Source: Sphingobacterium sp. UGAL515B_05
Lineage (GTDB): Bacteria > Bacteroidota > Bacteroidia > Sphingobacteriales > Sphingobacteriaceae
Length of the DNA: 64,000 bases
Assembly: GCF_033097525.1 (NCBI RefSeq)
Contig: NZ_CP109907.1
Coordinates: forward strand, 2,852,001 to 2,916,000
Direction of reading: 5' to 3'
The notes below the pieces were generated by a model. It did no database searches, was not told the origin of the DNA, and worked only from the letters and a program-made list of their open reading frames with translations. Of this stretch, positions 43,779 to 53,341 are shown piece after piece (positions within the stretch are counted from its first letter, which is position 1; each line of letters starts with the position of its first letter). A program made the translations under genes and the position numbers.

Positions 43779-45245
43779 ATGATCGGAAAACAGACGTTAA
43801 TTTCAATACTAGGAGGGGTATGCTATGTACTACCACTCATGGCCCAAGAAAGCGCTGTAGAAGGCATGAAAGAAGCAGCCCATACCTTCTTTCAAAAAAG
43901 TATCGAAAAAGAAAAACAAGAAATTTACCAATACCTAGACAGTATAAAATCTTCCGGAAATAACGGGCAGCATGATGCTGAAATTACAGATGAAGATATA
44001 CAGCTCGTGCGGAAACTGAAGGCAATAGAACGTGAGGTTCCGTTGGACTACTCGCCGCGAGTGAAAGATCTGATTGCTAAATACACGTCGGATAATTATA
44101 ATCCCTATATGTGTAGGATGATGGGACTGGGACAATACTATTTCCCACTGTTTGATAAAATCATGGATGAAGTCGGAGTGCCGCGTGAACTCAAATATCT
44201 AAGTGTAGTCGAATCATCATTAAACCCACGCGATATCTCTAGTGCGGGTGCAACAGGCTTATGGCAATTGATGTATTATGAAGCCAAAACTTATCATCTT
44301 ACCGTAGATAGTTATACCGACCAACGTATGGATCCGATTGCTTCAAGTTATGCGATCGCCAAAATCTTAAAGGAAGCTTACGATGAATATGGCGATTGGC
44401 TATTAGCGATAGCGTCCTATAATGGCGGTAAAGGGGCTGTTAGCCGTGCGATCCAACGTTCGGGAAAAGAGAATGCTACTTTTTGGGATATCGCACCATA
44501 TCTAACGCAGCAGACCCAAAACTATATCCCTAAGTTCATCGCAATGACCTATGCGATGAAATATGCGGATGAAAATGATATCAGTGCTGCGGATACTGAA
44601 CTTTCACTAAGAACTCAAGCATTAGATATCAATAAACGGATTTCACTGAACCAAATAGCGGATGCTTTACATGTCTCAAAAGAGACATTACGTGCATTGA
44701 ATCCTAGTTTTAAAAGAAATGTATTAAATGGTACTGAAGAGTCTCCATTGCGGTTAGTGTTACCTGTCTTGGATAAAAAGATTGCCTCAGAAGAATTGTA
44801 TGCAGCTCTCAACACGCCAATATCTTCTGCAACTCTTAGTCAAACGGAAAATTTGAGTGAGCCTCTACAAAATGGCAAATATAAAGTGAAAGTTGGTGAG
44901 ACATTCGCTTCCATTGCTGACAAGTTTGAAGTAACAGTACAGGATATAAAATCGTGGAATAACCTGCGCGGAAATCAAATTGTCCCTGGACAAAACTTAC
45001 TGATAAAAAAAGAGGATGATTTCGTTAACGCGAAATTAGCGCGTAACACAGAAAGGTCTTCAAAGAAGAGTCAACAGCGTGCCGCTAGTACTACACGTAC
45101 AGCTTACTATGTCGTTAAGAAAGGCGATACCTTATCTGAGATCGCAGATAAAAATGGTACATCAGTCGGTCGACTTAAAAGTGAAAATGATTTAAACGGA
45201 AGCCGGATAAAACCGGGTATGAAATTGAAAGTCTCAAAGAAATAA
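43779..45245 (+). CDS. MltD-like lytic transglycosylase with two LysM domains
   Basis: 488 residues. Signal peptide 1-22. The SLT domain (about 120-260) has catalytic Glu145 in VVESSLNP, then GATGLWQLMYYEA and the AIASYNGG motif. Two LysM domains at about 366-410 (YKVKVGETFASIADKF) and 441-486 (YYVVKKGDTLSEIADKN) bind peptidoglycan. Cleaves glycan strands to anhydro-muropeptides in the periplasm. Confidence 0.92.
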   Translation: MIGKQTLISILGGVCYVLPLMAQESAVEGMKEAAHTFFQKSIEKEKQEIYQYLDSIKSSGNNGQHDAEITDEDIQLVRKLKAIEREVPLDYSPRVKDLIAKYTSDNYNPYMCRMMGLGQYYFPLFDKIMDEVGVPRELKYLSVVESSLNPRDISSAGATGLWQLMYYEAKTYHLTVDSYTDQRMDPIASSYAIAKILKEAYDEYGDWLLAIASYNGGKGAVSRAIQRSGKENATFWDIAPYLTQQTQNYIPKFIAMTYAMKYADENDISAADTELSLRTQALDINKRISLNQIADALHVSKETLRALNPSFKRNVLNGTEESPLRLVLPVLDKKIASEELYAALNTPISSATLSQTENLSEPLQNGKYKVKVGETFASIADKFEVTVQDIKSWNNLRGNQIVPGQNLLIKKEDDFVNAKLARNTERSSKKSQQRAASTTRTAYYVVKKGDTLSEIADKNGTSVGRLKSENDLNGSRIKPGMKLKVSKK

Positions 45246-45271
45246 CAGCATGGTTTAAATTAACCATGCTG
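45246..45271. terminator. hairpin between MltD-like and PRTase genes
   Basis: 10-bp stem cagcatggtt / aaccatgctg right after the first gene and reaching into the 3' end of the second. Confidence 0.65.
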
Positions 45272-45767
45272 CATCTTCTTCTTTATCAAATTCTTCAAGA
45301 GTAACGGTAACATGTTCTCTTAATATCGTTGAGAGCTTCGTGCCGTAGTAGTCGCTAAATATGGGGAACTTATGATGACTCCTGTCAATTAATACAGCCG
45401 TTCTCATTTTCTTCAGTGGAACGTTCAAAAATACACCCAGTCCATAAGCTAAGGCTCTGCCGCTATTCAACACATCATCTACCAAGATGATGGTCTTATC
45501 TTTCGCAATATCAACAGGTATGTCTGTGCTTGCACTCAGCGATCGACTCGTTTTCTTCATAGTAACTTTAATTAGCAGGATTTCCTTCGTTGAAATCTCC
45601 TGTAAAATTGCTTGAAGGCGTTGCGCAAATACATAACCCCGGTCGGCAATTCCTACTAATACAAGTGTTTCATCTTCAAAATTGTCTTCCAAAATTTGAT
45701 AGGCAATCCGAATAGATTTTTGTTTGATTTGTTCTTTATTTAAGATGAGCGTTTTCTTTGAAGACAT
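45255..45767 (-). CDS. phosphoribosyltransferase, PyrR-like
   Basis: 170 residues. PRPP-binding loop TIILVDDVLNSGRALAYG (about 90-107) and an N-terminal IADRGYVFAQRL loop. Length and layout fit PyrR and related PRTases (uracil phosphoribosyltransferase or regulator of pyr genes). The adjacent genes give no pyrimidine context, so the substrate stays open. Confidence 0.75.
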   Translation of the reverse strand: MSSKKTLILNKEQIKQKSIRIAYQILEDNFEDETLVLVGIADRGYVFAQRLQAILQEISTKEILLIKVTMKKTSRSLSASTDIPVDIAKDKTIILVDDVLNSGRALAYGLGVFLNVPLKKMRTAVLIDRSHHKFPIFSDYYGTKLSTILREHVTVTLEEFDKEEDAAWLI

Positions 45768-45818
45768 AATAGTATTCCAATGATTATAGGGTAAAAATAG
45801 GATATTATATTGTATAAA

Positions 45819-45853
45819 AAAAGTCCAAAACGAGTTAAACGCTTTGGACTTTT
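45819..45853 (-). terminator. terminator after NlpC/P60 gene
   Basis: Stem aaaagtccaaa / tttggactttt downstream of the minus-strand gene, with A-run that reads as T-run on that strand. Confidence 0.85.
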
Positions 45854-45873
45854 CTAGATCGAATCAATCTTAA

Positions 45874-46455
45874 TTAATTCAATTTATTATCTTTTTCCGC
45901 TTTTAATAATTCTGCTGTAAGCGACCTATTATCTTCCGGTAAACGACCGCCATTGTAATAATAACGTCTCCAGTACGGTTCATCTAAATTGCTGATCATA
46001 ACTCCTTTACTTGATGAGGCATGTGCAAATTTATTGTCGCCAATATAAACACCGACATGGGTAATACTTTTACTTCTAATTTTGAAGAATACCAGGTCAC
46101 CTGCTTTTAGCTCATTTTTTTCGACAGTTTTGACTTGAGAGTACTGGTTTCTGCTATTATACCCCAACGATGTGTTAAACACTTTGTCGTATAATTCATA
46201 AGAAAATTTAGAACAATCAATGCCTCTTTTTGAATCTCCTCCTAGACGGTATGGAGTACCCAACCACTCGTAAACAAATTGATAAAGTTTGGTATTTGTT
46301 GTTGCTGAGACTGCAACTCCCATTATTTGTGAAAAGTATTCTTTCGCTAGGTTATCAGGATCTGATTCTGGTTTGGAGTTTCTGTTGGTTTGTGCCTGCG
46401 ACACTAGACATAAGCCGATAAATAGCATTGACGCTATAAATTTCTTTGTTTTCAT
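45874..46455 (-). CDS. NlpC/P60 peptidase (C40)
   Basis: 193 residues. Signal peptide 1-21 (ending VSQAQ). NlpC/P60 core with Cys81 in RGIDCSKFSYELY, His133 in ITHVGVYIGD and His145 in FAHASSSKG: an intact Cys-His-His triad. Cleaves peptide cross-links or stems in peptidoglycan. A second cell-wall enzyme close to the MltD-like gene. Confidence 0.9.
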   Translation of the reverse strand: MKTKKFIASMLFIGLCLVSQAQTNRNSKPESDPDNLAKEYFSQIMGVAVSATTNTKLYQFVYEWLGTPYRLGGDSKRGIDCSKFSYELYDKVFNTSLGYNSRNQYSQVKTVEKNELKAGDLVFFKIRSKSITHVGVYIGDNKFAHASSSKGVMISNLDEPYWRRYYYNGGRLPEDNRSLTAELLKAEKDNKLN

Positions 46456-46785
46456 TAAATCGCTTTTTTGTACAACATTTAACTTTTAAAAATTCAACAC
46501 TGTCATCTATTTTGGACAGCACTGTTGCGAATATAATACAATATCAGTTTAAGGTCAAATTTATTTCAGAGTATTTAACGAAATTTTAACAATTTTAACA
46601 TCTTTCCAAGAGACTCTTGGGTGTATTGAGAATTAATGCGTCTGTAGAGCATTGACTACACAAAGTAAATCGTCTACTACATGTGAAAATATCCCTATGA
46701 TGATAGAATGCCACTCTATTTGGATTCTCATTGTAAATCTTAAAAAAAATATTAATTTTCTTTGGTAAAGTGATAATATTTGTTC
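46456..46785. other. upstream region of the thr operon
   Basis: About 330 bases without a gene. A short palindrome ccaagag-a-ctcttgg lies at 46607-46621, and TTTG at 46761-46764 with TATATTTA at 46786-46793 could be a weak promoter with long spacing. Nothing else recognised. Confidence 0.4.
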
Positions 46786-46812
46786 TATATTTACAAAACA
46801 TAAGCAAAAACA

Positions 46813-46878
46813 ATGAACACAAATACAATTATTACGTCGATTATTATTACCACCGGGATAAAACTTAGGAGGAAGTAG
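46813..46878 (+). CDS. thrL: thr operon leader peptide
   Basis: 21 codons: ATG, then a sequence with five Thr and six Ile codons (TNTIITSIIITTGI), ending KLRRK. Same logic as E. coli thrL: translation through Thr and Ile codons senses both charged tRNAs. A perfect terminator lies 32 bases downstream of its stop. Confidence 0.88.
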   Translation: MNTNTIITSIIITTGIKLRRK

Positions 46879-46910
46879 TTTCGTTGTATATAATAGTAGA
46901 CACAATATTT

Positions 46911-46949
46911 AGAAGCGCTTTCCTCCAAAAAGGAAAGCGCTTCTTTTTT
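46911..46949 (+). terminator. thr operon attenuator terminator
   Basis: Perfect 14-bp stem agaagcgctttcct / aggaaagcgcttct with a 6-base loop and a T-run, placed between thrL and thrA. Complementary upstream segments that would form an antiterminator were not worked out. Confidence 0.9.
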
Positions 46950-46990
46950 AGCACAAAAATCATCAATCTAAACAAACAGTATAAAACAGT

Positions 46991-49438
46991 ATGAAAGTTC
47001 TAAAATTTGGAGGCACATCGGTCGGCACGGTAGAAAGTTTAAAGGCGGTCCTGAGCATTGTGAAAAAATCTTATGATGCAAAGGAAAAACCATTGGTTGT
47101 GTTATCAGCTATGTCAGGGGTAACAAACTTGCTTACTCAATTGGCTGAGGATGCTGCGGAAGGCAAGTCCTTTTCGGATGGTCTAAAATCCTTGGAGGAT
47201 AAGCATTTTACGGTTGTTAAAGAGCTTCTGGCTGTGAAATATCAAAATCCTGTATTTACAAAGCTAAAGTTGTTTTTTAACGAAATAGAAGACCTGCTCC
47301 AAGGCATTTTTGCACTAAAGGAGCTGAGCAACCAGAGCAAAGATTTGATCCTAAGTTACGGCGAGCGCTGTTCGAATTATATGGTATCTAAGGTGATGGA
47401 ACAATATATTCCTGAATCGCTATTTGTTGATGCATCTCATTACGTGAAGACTGATTCAAATTTTGGGAATGCTCATTTAAATGAACCACTGACTGAGCAA
47501 TTGGTAAAATCACTGTACATAACACATAGTGATAAGCTTCTGTTTGTCACAGGTTTTATCGGGAGTAATGAAAATGGACGTATAACCACTTTGGGAAGAG
47601 GTGGGTCAGATTATACTGCCGCAATTTTCGGAGCCATATTGGATGCAACAGCCATTGAAATTTGGACAGATGTGAATGGTATGTTAACAGCTGATCCACG
47701 TATTGTAAAGAAAGCTTTTTCCCTACCTGTATTATCGTATACAGAGGCAATGGAACTCTCTTATTTTGGGGCTAAGGTGATTTATCCGCCGACAATGATT
47801 CCAGCCTTCCTAAAGAAAATACCGATTGTGATTCGAAATACCTTTGAACCTGATTTTTCCGGTACAGTGATTCAGTTTGATAGCGGAAAAACTGCGCTGC
47901 CAATCAAGGGAATTTCTTCTATATCAGATATTTCTGTCATCAATCTTAGCGGATCGGGTATGATTGGTAAGTCTGGTTTTAGCGGAAGGCTTTTTACGCT
48001 TTTGGCTAGAGAGCAAATCAATGTTGTGCTAATCACCCAGTCTTCTTCCGAACATAGTATCACATTTGCAGTAAACCCATCGGATGCAAAACGTGCTATA
48101 CAATTGATCGAAGTGGAGTTTGAGCTTGAAATCCAGGCTAACAAATTGGTCGTTCCTGCGATTGAAGAAAATCTGTCGGTCCTAGCCATCGTGGGTGAAA
48201 ATATGAAAAAGACACCCGGTATGTCTGGACGATTATTTGCAGCTCTAGGAAGGAACGGTATTAATGTTCGCGCCATTGCACAAGGCTCATCTGAATACAA
48301 TATTTCCGTTATTATAGGTAAAGAAGATTTAGCAAAGGCGCTCAATGCTGTACATGACGCGTTTTTCGCAGAGCTGAAGAAAACTTTGCATGTATTTAAT
48401 ATCGGTACAGGCAACATCGGTGCAACGTTATTTAAACAACTCGAAAGTCAGCATGATTTTCTACTGGATAAAAATGATATTGAAATTAAGGTTGTTGGCA
48501 TTTCAAATAGCCGTAAAATGCTTTTTAATACCGAAGGTGTTGATTTAAATAATTGGTCTGATGAACTTGCTAAAAATGGAACCGAGTCAGACCTAGCATT
48601 GTTTATCGAACGGATGAAGGCGCTGAATCTGCCAAACTGCGTATTTATCGATAATACTGCAAGCAAATTACCGGCGACCTACTATGAGGATATTTTTAAG
48701 TCCAATATTTCAATTGTTACTTGCAATAAGATTGCGAATTCAGGCAAGTATGAGCAATATAGGACACTCCGTGATACTGCCCATCGCCATGGTGTCGATT
48801 TCTTCTATGAAACAAATGTAGGCGCAGGATTACCTATCGTTAGAGTACTTAGAGACTTGATGTTGAGTGGTGACCGTATCGTGAAGATAGAGGCTATTCT
48901 ATCTGGAACAATCTCATATATCTTTAATAATTTTAAAGCAGATGCTTCTTTTTATGATGTCGTCAAACAGGCGCAGGAACTCGGATACACCGAACCAGAC
49001 CCTCGGGATGACTTAGGCGGAATAGATTTTATGCGTAAAATGCTCATTTTAGCCAGGGACGCAGGATATGCTGTGGAAGCCGATGATGTTGACCTCGGTG
49101 CGATACTGCCGCCAGCATGCTTGAAAGCAGATACTGTAGAATCTTTTTACACAGAATTGCAACGGGAAAACCAATATTTTGAAGCAATGAAAAAGAAAGC
49201 AGCTGACGAAAATAAAGTGATCCGCTACATTGGGAAATTGGAAAATGGGAAGGTATCCATTGCAATTCAGTTCGTTGATGAAAACCATCCTTTTTATGCT
49301 TTATCAGGCAGCGATAACATTATATCGTTTACAACAGAGCGGTACAAAGAACGTCCCCTTGTCGTAAAAGGTCCTGGTGCGGGGGCTGAGGTGACAGCTG
49401 CAGGTGTATTTGCAGATTTGGTAAATGTTGGAGCATAA
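46991..49438 (+). CDS. thrA: bifunctional aspartate kinase / homoserine dehydrogenase
   Basis: 815 residues. Aspartate kinase domain 1-290 (KFGGTSVGTVESLK, GRGGSDYTAAIFGA), two ACT domains (about 315-460), homoserine dehydrogenase from about 467 (FNIGTGNIGATL, NAD-binding; TNVGAGLPIV; LGYTEPDPRDDLGGIDFMRK). Complete. First and third steps of threonine synthesis; ACT domains allow feedback by Thr. Confidence 0.96.
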   Translation: MKVLKFGGTSVGTVESLKAVLSIVKKSYDAKEKPLVVLSAMSGVTNLLTQLAEDAAEGKSFSDGLKSLEDKHFTVVKELLAVKYQNPVFTKLKLFFNEIEDLLQGIFALKELSNQSKDLILSYGERCSNYMVSKVMEQYIPESLFVDASHYVKTDSNFGNAHLNEPLTEQLVKSLYITHSDKLLFVTGFIGSNENGRITTLGRGGSDYTAAIFGAILDATAIEIWTDVNGMLTADPRIVKKAFSLPVLSYTEAMELSYFGAKVIYPPTMIPAFLKKIPIVIRNTFEPDFSGTVIQFDSGKTALPIKGISSISDISVINLSGSGMIGKSGFSGRLFTLLAREQINVVLITQSSSEHSITFAVNPSDAKRAIQLIEVEFELEIQANKLVVPAIEENLSVLAIVGENMKKTPGMSGRLFAALGRNGINVRAIAQGSSEYNISVIIGKEDLAKALNAVHDAFFAELKKTLHVFNIGTGNIGATLFKQLESQHDFLLDKNDIEIKVVGISNSRKMLFNTEGVDLNNWSDELAKNGTESDLALFIERMKALNLPNCVFIDNTASKLPATYYEDIFKSNISIVTCNKIANSGKYEQYRTLRDTAHRHGVDFFYETNVGAGLPIVRVLRDLMLSGDRIVKIEAILSGTISYIFNNFKADASFYDVVKQAQELGYTEPDPRDDLGGIDFMRKMLILARDAGYAVEADDVDLGAILPPACLKADTVESFYTELQRENQYFEAMKKKAADENKVIRYIGKLENGKVSIAIQFVDENHPFYALSGSDNIISFTTERYKERPLVVKGPGAGAEVTAAGVFADLVNVGA

Positions 49439-49468
49439 AAACTATTCAAGGAAAATAAAAATTACGTG

Positions 49469-50464
49469 ATGGCCAATAATTTAAATGTGGAGTATCTCAA
49501 GGATAAGGTGATAAATTTAGACGGCATGCTGTCGGAAGTTCGTGTTTTTGCGCCTGCAACTGTCGCAAATATGATCTGTGGTTTTGATATATTGGGTTTT
49601 GCTGTCGAGGAACCCGGTGATGAGGTGGTTATGCGGCGCACGCAACAACCTGGAGTAACGATTCGGGAAATAACTGGCGACGATGGAAGACTACCACTCG
49701 ATCCTGATAAGAATACCGTATCTGCCTGTGTTCAATATCTATTACAGGCCTTGAATATCTCTTCAAAGGTAGGTGTCGAAATTGAATTGCATAAACATAT
49801 GCCAATTGGATCGGGACTAGGCTCCAGTGCAGCAAGTACCGTGGCTGGGCTTTTTGCCATCAATACCATGCTTGGAAACCCTTTGACAAAAGAGGAATTA
49901 CTGCCGTTTTGTGTTGAAGGTGAGCGTTTGGCCTGCGGTACAGGCCATGCTGATAATGTTGCCCCGGCGCTTTATGGCGGCATAACATTAATTCGGGGAA
50001 ATGAACCTTTGGATGTTATTTCCATCCCTTCACCAAAAGAACTCGTAGCAGCGGTCGTTTTTCCACAGGTCGATGTTCCCACACGTGACGCAAGACAACT
50101 TATAAAAGATAAAGTGTTGTTAAAAGACGCCGTGACACAATGGGGAAATATCGCGGGATTGGTTGCCGCGTTGTTCAAGGAAGATTATGATCTCATTGCG
50201 CGAAGCATGAAAGATATTCTTATTGAGCCAACTCGTGCAATTTTAATTCCCCAGTTTTATGAAATGAAAGAGATTGCCTTGAAAAATGGCGCCTTGAGTT
50301 TTGGTATTTCTGGCTCAGGACCTTCCGTCGTTGCAATAACACGGGATGAAAAAATAGCAAAGGATATTGCCGACAAAATACAAACTCATCTCAAAGAAAA
50401 TGAAATTGATAGTTTTGGCTATGTTTCCCGTGTCAATGTGGAAGGACCCAGAATATTAGATTAA
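49469..50464 (+). CDS. thrB: homoserine kinase
   Basis: 331 residues from ATG 49469; a later ATG at 49526 (MLSEVRVFAPATVAN) starts directly at the conserved N-terminus and is also possible. GHMP kinase: VFAPATVANMICGFD, ATP loop MPIGSGLGSSAASTVAG (about 111-127), GISGSGPSVVA near the C terminus. Phosphorylates homoserine. 30 bases after thrA. Confidence 0.94.
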   Translation: MANNLNVEYLKDKVINLDGMLSEVRVFAPATVANMICGFDILGFAVEEPGDEVVMRRTQQPGVTIREITGDDGRLPLDPDKNTVSACVQYLLQALNISSKVGVEIELHKHMPIGSGLGSSAASTVAGLFAINTMLGNPLTKEELLPFCVEGERLACGTGHADNVAPALYGGITLIRGNEPLDVISIPSPKELVAAVVFPQVDVPTRDARQLIKDKVLLKDAVTQWGNIAGLVAALFKEDYDLIARSMKDILIEPTRAILIPQFYEMKEIALKNGALSFGISGSGPSVVAITRDEKIAKDIADKIQTHLKENEIDSFGYVSRVNVEGPRILD

Positions 50465-50618
50465 AAATTATTTAAGGACAGAAACGAGGTTTATAAAATC
50501 TTAGGTTAATTGATTATTGCCTCAGAAAAGATAATAAAATGAAATATCCACATTCTAAAGTCAACACGAATGAAAATAACAGGATGTTTTATTGGCCTTT
50601 ACAAAAGATTATTTACAT

Positions 50619-51926
50619 ATGAAATTTTATAGTACAAATAATAAAACATTAGAAGTCTCCTTCAAAGATGCGGTCTTCAATTCTCTCCCTGCAGACAAAG
50701 GGTTATATATGCCTGAACAGATACCACAATTGGATCCGCTGTTCATTAAGAATATTCAACAGTATTCCTTGCAGGAGATTGCTTTTGAAGTAGCTTCTAC
50801 ACTATTGGGAAATGATATTCCCAAAGACGATTTAAAACAGATTGTGAACGATGCCATCAATTTTGATGCTCCTGTAAAATTCTTGACCGAGAGCACCGCT
50901 GTGCTCGAACTATTTCATGGGCCATCTTATGCCTTTAAGGATTTTGGAGCTCGCTTTATGAGTAGGGTCATGGGGTATTTTTCAAAGACTGACGATAAAT
51001 TACTGGACGTACTTGTCGCGACATCAGGGGATACCGGTGGAGCTGTTGCCTTGGGCTTTTTGGGGGTAGAAGGAACACGTGTGACGATCCTATATCCTAA
51101 AGGTAAAGTCTCGGAGGTTCAGGAATTACAACTGACCACTAATGGACAAAATATTCGCGCTATTGAGGTAGAAGGAACTTTTGACGACTGTCAATCATTG
51201 GTAAAACAAGCTTTTAGTGATGCCGAACTCAATGCTATATTGCGTTTGACCTCAGCTAATTCAATCAATATAGCACGGCTGATCCCACAGACATTTTATT
51301 ATTTTTATGCGTATGCACAATTGAAGTCACAAGGAGTCAATGAGGTCGTATTTACAGTGCCGAGTGGTAATTTTGGTAATATAGGGGCTGGTTTATTGGC
51401 CTATAAAATGGGACTTCCAGTAAAGCATTTTGTAGCAGCAACAAACGTCAATGATACCGTTCCCAGATTCCTTTCTTCAGGTAAATATGAACCACTGCCT
51501 TCTGTTCAAACCTTAAGCAATGCCATGGATGTTGGGAATCCAAGCAACTGGGTACGTATACAGGATCTCTTTGGCGGAAATGTGGCTGAATTAAAAAATA
51601 TGCTTTCTTCTTATACTTTTACAGATGAAGAAACAAAAGAAGGAATGCAGAAATTACTTGAAGAATCGAATTATATCGCCTGTCCGCATACAGCAATCGC
51701 CTGGCTTGGCGCTCGTGCTTATGCAAATGAGCATCCCGGTCCGTATGCTTCAGTTTTCTTATCAACAGCACATCCCTGCAAATTCCCTGATGCAATAGCA
51801 GCAGATGTATTCGAAAAAATAGTTTTGCCTGTCGGCGCAGAAACATTGCAAGGAAAAGAGAAATTAGCAGAATCTTTGAAAGTTGATTTTGAAGCCTTCA
51901 AAAAATATTTAATCAACCATAACTAA
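50619..51926 (+). CDS. thrC: threonine synthase
   Basis: 435 residues from ATG 50619; the TTG at 50592 would add nine residues. MKFYSTNNKTLEVSFKDAV, PLP-Lys motif HGPSYAFKDFGARFM, ATSGDTGGAVA and FTVPSGNFGNIGAG. Converts phosphohomoserine to threonine. A short reading frame just upstream ends in ATGA with this start. Last gene of the thr operon. Confidence 0.95.
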   Translation: MKFYSTNNKTLEVSFKDAVFNSLPADKGLYMPEQIPQLDPLFIKNIQQYSLQEIAFEVASTLLGNDIPKDDLKQIVNDAINFDAPVKFLTESTAVLELFHGPSYAFKDFGARFMSRVMGYFSKTDDKLLDVLVATSGDTGGAVALGFLGVEGTRVTILYPKGKVSEVQELQLTTNGQNIRAIEVEGTFDDCQSLVKQAFSDAELNAILRLTSANSINIARLIPQTFYYFYAYAQLKSQGVNEVVFTVPSGNFGNIGAGLLAYKMGLPVKHFVAATNVNDTVPRFLSSGKYEPLPSVQTLSNAMDVGNPSNWVRIQDLFGGNVAELKNMLSSYTFTDEETKEGMQKLLEESNYIACPHTAIAWLGARAYANEHPGPYASVFLSTAHPCKFPDAIAADVFEKIVLPVGAETLQGKEKLAESLKVDFEAFKKYLINHN

Positions 51927-51933
51927 ACGTTGA

Positions 51934-51964
51934 GGGCTCCTTTAGGAGCCCTTTTATTTTTATT
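51934..51964 (+). terminator. terminator after thrC
   Basis: gggctcc-ttta-ggagccc followed by a T-rich run. Confidence 0.92.
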
Positions 51965-52076
51965 CAGAAATAGTTGAGTTTTTTGGATTAAAAGAATTTT
52001 TGGGAAATATATAATGTATTGAGGATGTTAGATTGTTTTATCAGGAAAGTTTCATCAGGATGTCGAATTAATAAGT

Positions 52077-52084
52077 TAATTTTG
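52077..52084 (+). promoter_or_regulatory. -7 box of the rlmI-like gene
   Basis: TAATTTTG ends 5 bases before ATG 52090. Confidence 0.55.
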
Positions 52085-52089
52085 CAACA

Positions 52090-53277
52090 ATGAAATCAGT
52101 TTATTTGAATAAGGGTAAGGATAAAGCTGCCTGGCAATTGCATCCTTGGGTATTTTCCGGAGCAATTAAATCATTGTCCGATAAAATTGAAGATGGCGAA
52201 GTTGTTGGCGTTTACAATGCTGAACGTGAATTTATTGCCTATGGTCTATTTCACAATAGCTCGCGTGTAGCCATTCGTTTATTGGAATGGAATCCTCAAG
52301 TACAGATTGATGCAGATTGGTGGCGTGCCCGTGTTCAGAAGGCTGTAGCTGCAAGGCAGCATCTGTTGCAACATGGTGTTACCAATACGGTTCGTTTAAT
52401 CTTTGCTGAAGCAGATTTTCTTCCTGGACTTATTGCAGATAAATACGCAGATTTTATATCGATTCAGGTTCACTCAGTTGGGGTTGAAAAAGTCAAATCA
52501 GTTATCATCGAAGAATTGAATGCTTTACTGCAACCCACAGGAATTTATGAGCGTAGTGATCTGAAATCCCGCGAACATGAAGGTTTACCCAATACCAATG
52601 GGCTTTTGTTTGGAGAACTTCCATCTGAATTTGTCGACGTTATCGAAAATGGCATTCATTATAAGGTTAACATTATTGATGGGCAAAAATCGGGATTTTA
52701 TTGCGACCAACGTGAAAATCGCCAGCTAACGGCCAACTACGTTTTGAATAAACGAGTCCTAGATTGTTTTTGCTATTCCGGTGGTTTTACGTTAAATAGT
52801 TTGAAAAGTGGCGCTGCAGAAGTCATATCTGTAGATAGTTCTGCACTGGCTATTGAAACCCTGGAAAAGAATATTGTTGAAAATGGTTTTGAACCTAGTC
52901 GACATAAAGCAATATTGTCTGATGTAAACAAGCAATTGCGTAAATTCATTGATGAAGGAGAAAAATTTGATCTGATTGTCCTAGATCCACCGAAATATGC
53001 ACCCTCTCGATCTGCATTGGAAAGAGCATCAAGGGCGTATAAAGACCTGAATCGCCGCGGATTGATGTTGTTAAAAAGTGGTGGTTTATTAGCGACATTT
53101 TCTTGCTCAGGTGCGATGGATATGGATACGTTCAAACAGGTACTTGCTTGGGCAGCACTGGATGCTGGAAAGGAAATTCAGTTTATCCGACAATTTCATC
53201 AACCTGAAGATCATCCTGTACGGGCTTCGTTCCCAGAAGGGGAGTATCTGAAAGGATTGTTGGTCCGCGTATTATAA
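52090..53277 (+). CDS. rlmI: RlmI-like rRNA methyltransferase
   Basis: 395 residues. N-terminal PUA domain (LNKGKDKAAWQLHPWVFSGA), an RlmI linker and a C-terminal SAM-methyltransferase domain with VLDCFCYSGGFTLNSL (about 220-235), VISVDSS and the catalytic VLDPPKYAPSRS. In E. coli RlmI makes m5C1962 of 23S rRNA; the same target is inferred. Start sits on the promoter, probably leaderless. Terminator follows. Confidence 0.87.
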   Translation: MKSVYLNKGKDKAAWQLHPWVFSGAIKSLSDKIEDGEVVGVYNAEREFIAYGLFHNSSRVAIRLLEWNPQVQIDADWWRARVQKAVAARQHLLQHGVTNTVRLIFAEADFLPGLIADKYADFISIQVHSVGVEKVKSVIIEELNALLQPTGIYERSDLKSREHEGLPNTNGLLFGELPSEFVDVIENGIHYKVNIIDGQKSGFYCDQRENRQLTANYVLNKRVLDCFCYSGGFTLNSLKSGAAEVISVDSSALAIETLEKNIVENGFEPSRHKAILSDVNKQLRKFIDEGEKFDLIVLDPPKYAPSRSALERASRAYKDLNRRGLMLLKSGGLLATFSCSGAMDMDTFKQVLAWAALDAGKEIQFIRQFHQPEDHPVRASFPEGEYLKGLLVRVL

Positions 53278-53298
53278 TTATTATATGAAGATAGTCTG

Positions 53299-53331
53299 GG
53301 TTGGTTTGTGAAAATCAACCTTTTTAATTTT
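53299..53331 (+). terminator. terminator after rlmI-like gene
   Basis: ggttggttt-gtga-aaatcaacc with one G-U pair, followed by ttttt-aattttt. Confidence 0.88.
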
Positions 53332-53341
53332 TAACGACGTC

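Noticed and set aside
46607..46621. Palindrome ccaagag-a-ctcttgg as terminator or operator
   Set aside because: No T-run, and not placed near a recognised promoter; kept only as a note in the upstream region.
47872..48417. 181-codon antisense frame inside thrA
   Set aside because: Shadow of a clear thrA coding frame; composition is the complement of conserved ACT/HSDH sequence.
52773..53135. 120-codon antisense frame in the rlmI-like gene
   Set aside because: Overlaps the conserved methyltransferase motifs on the other strand; no independent signal.
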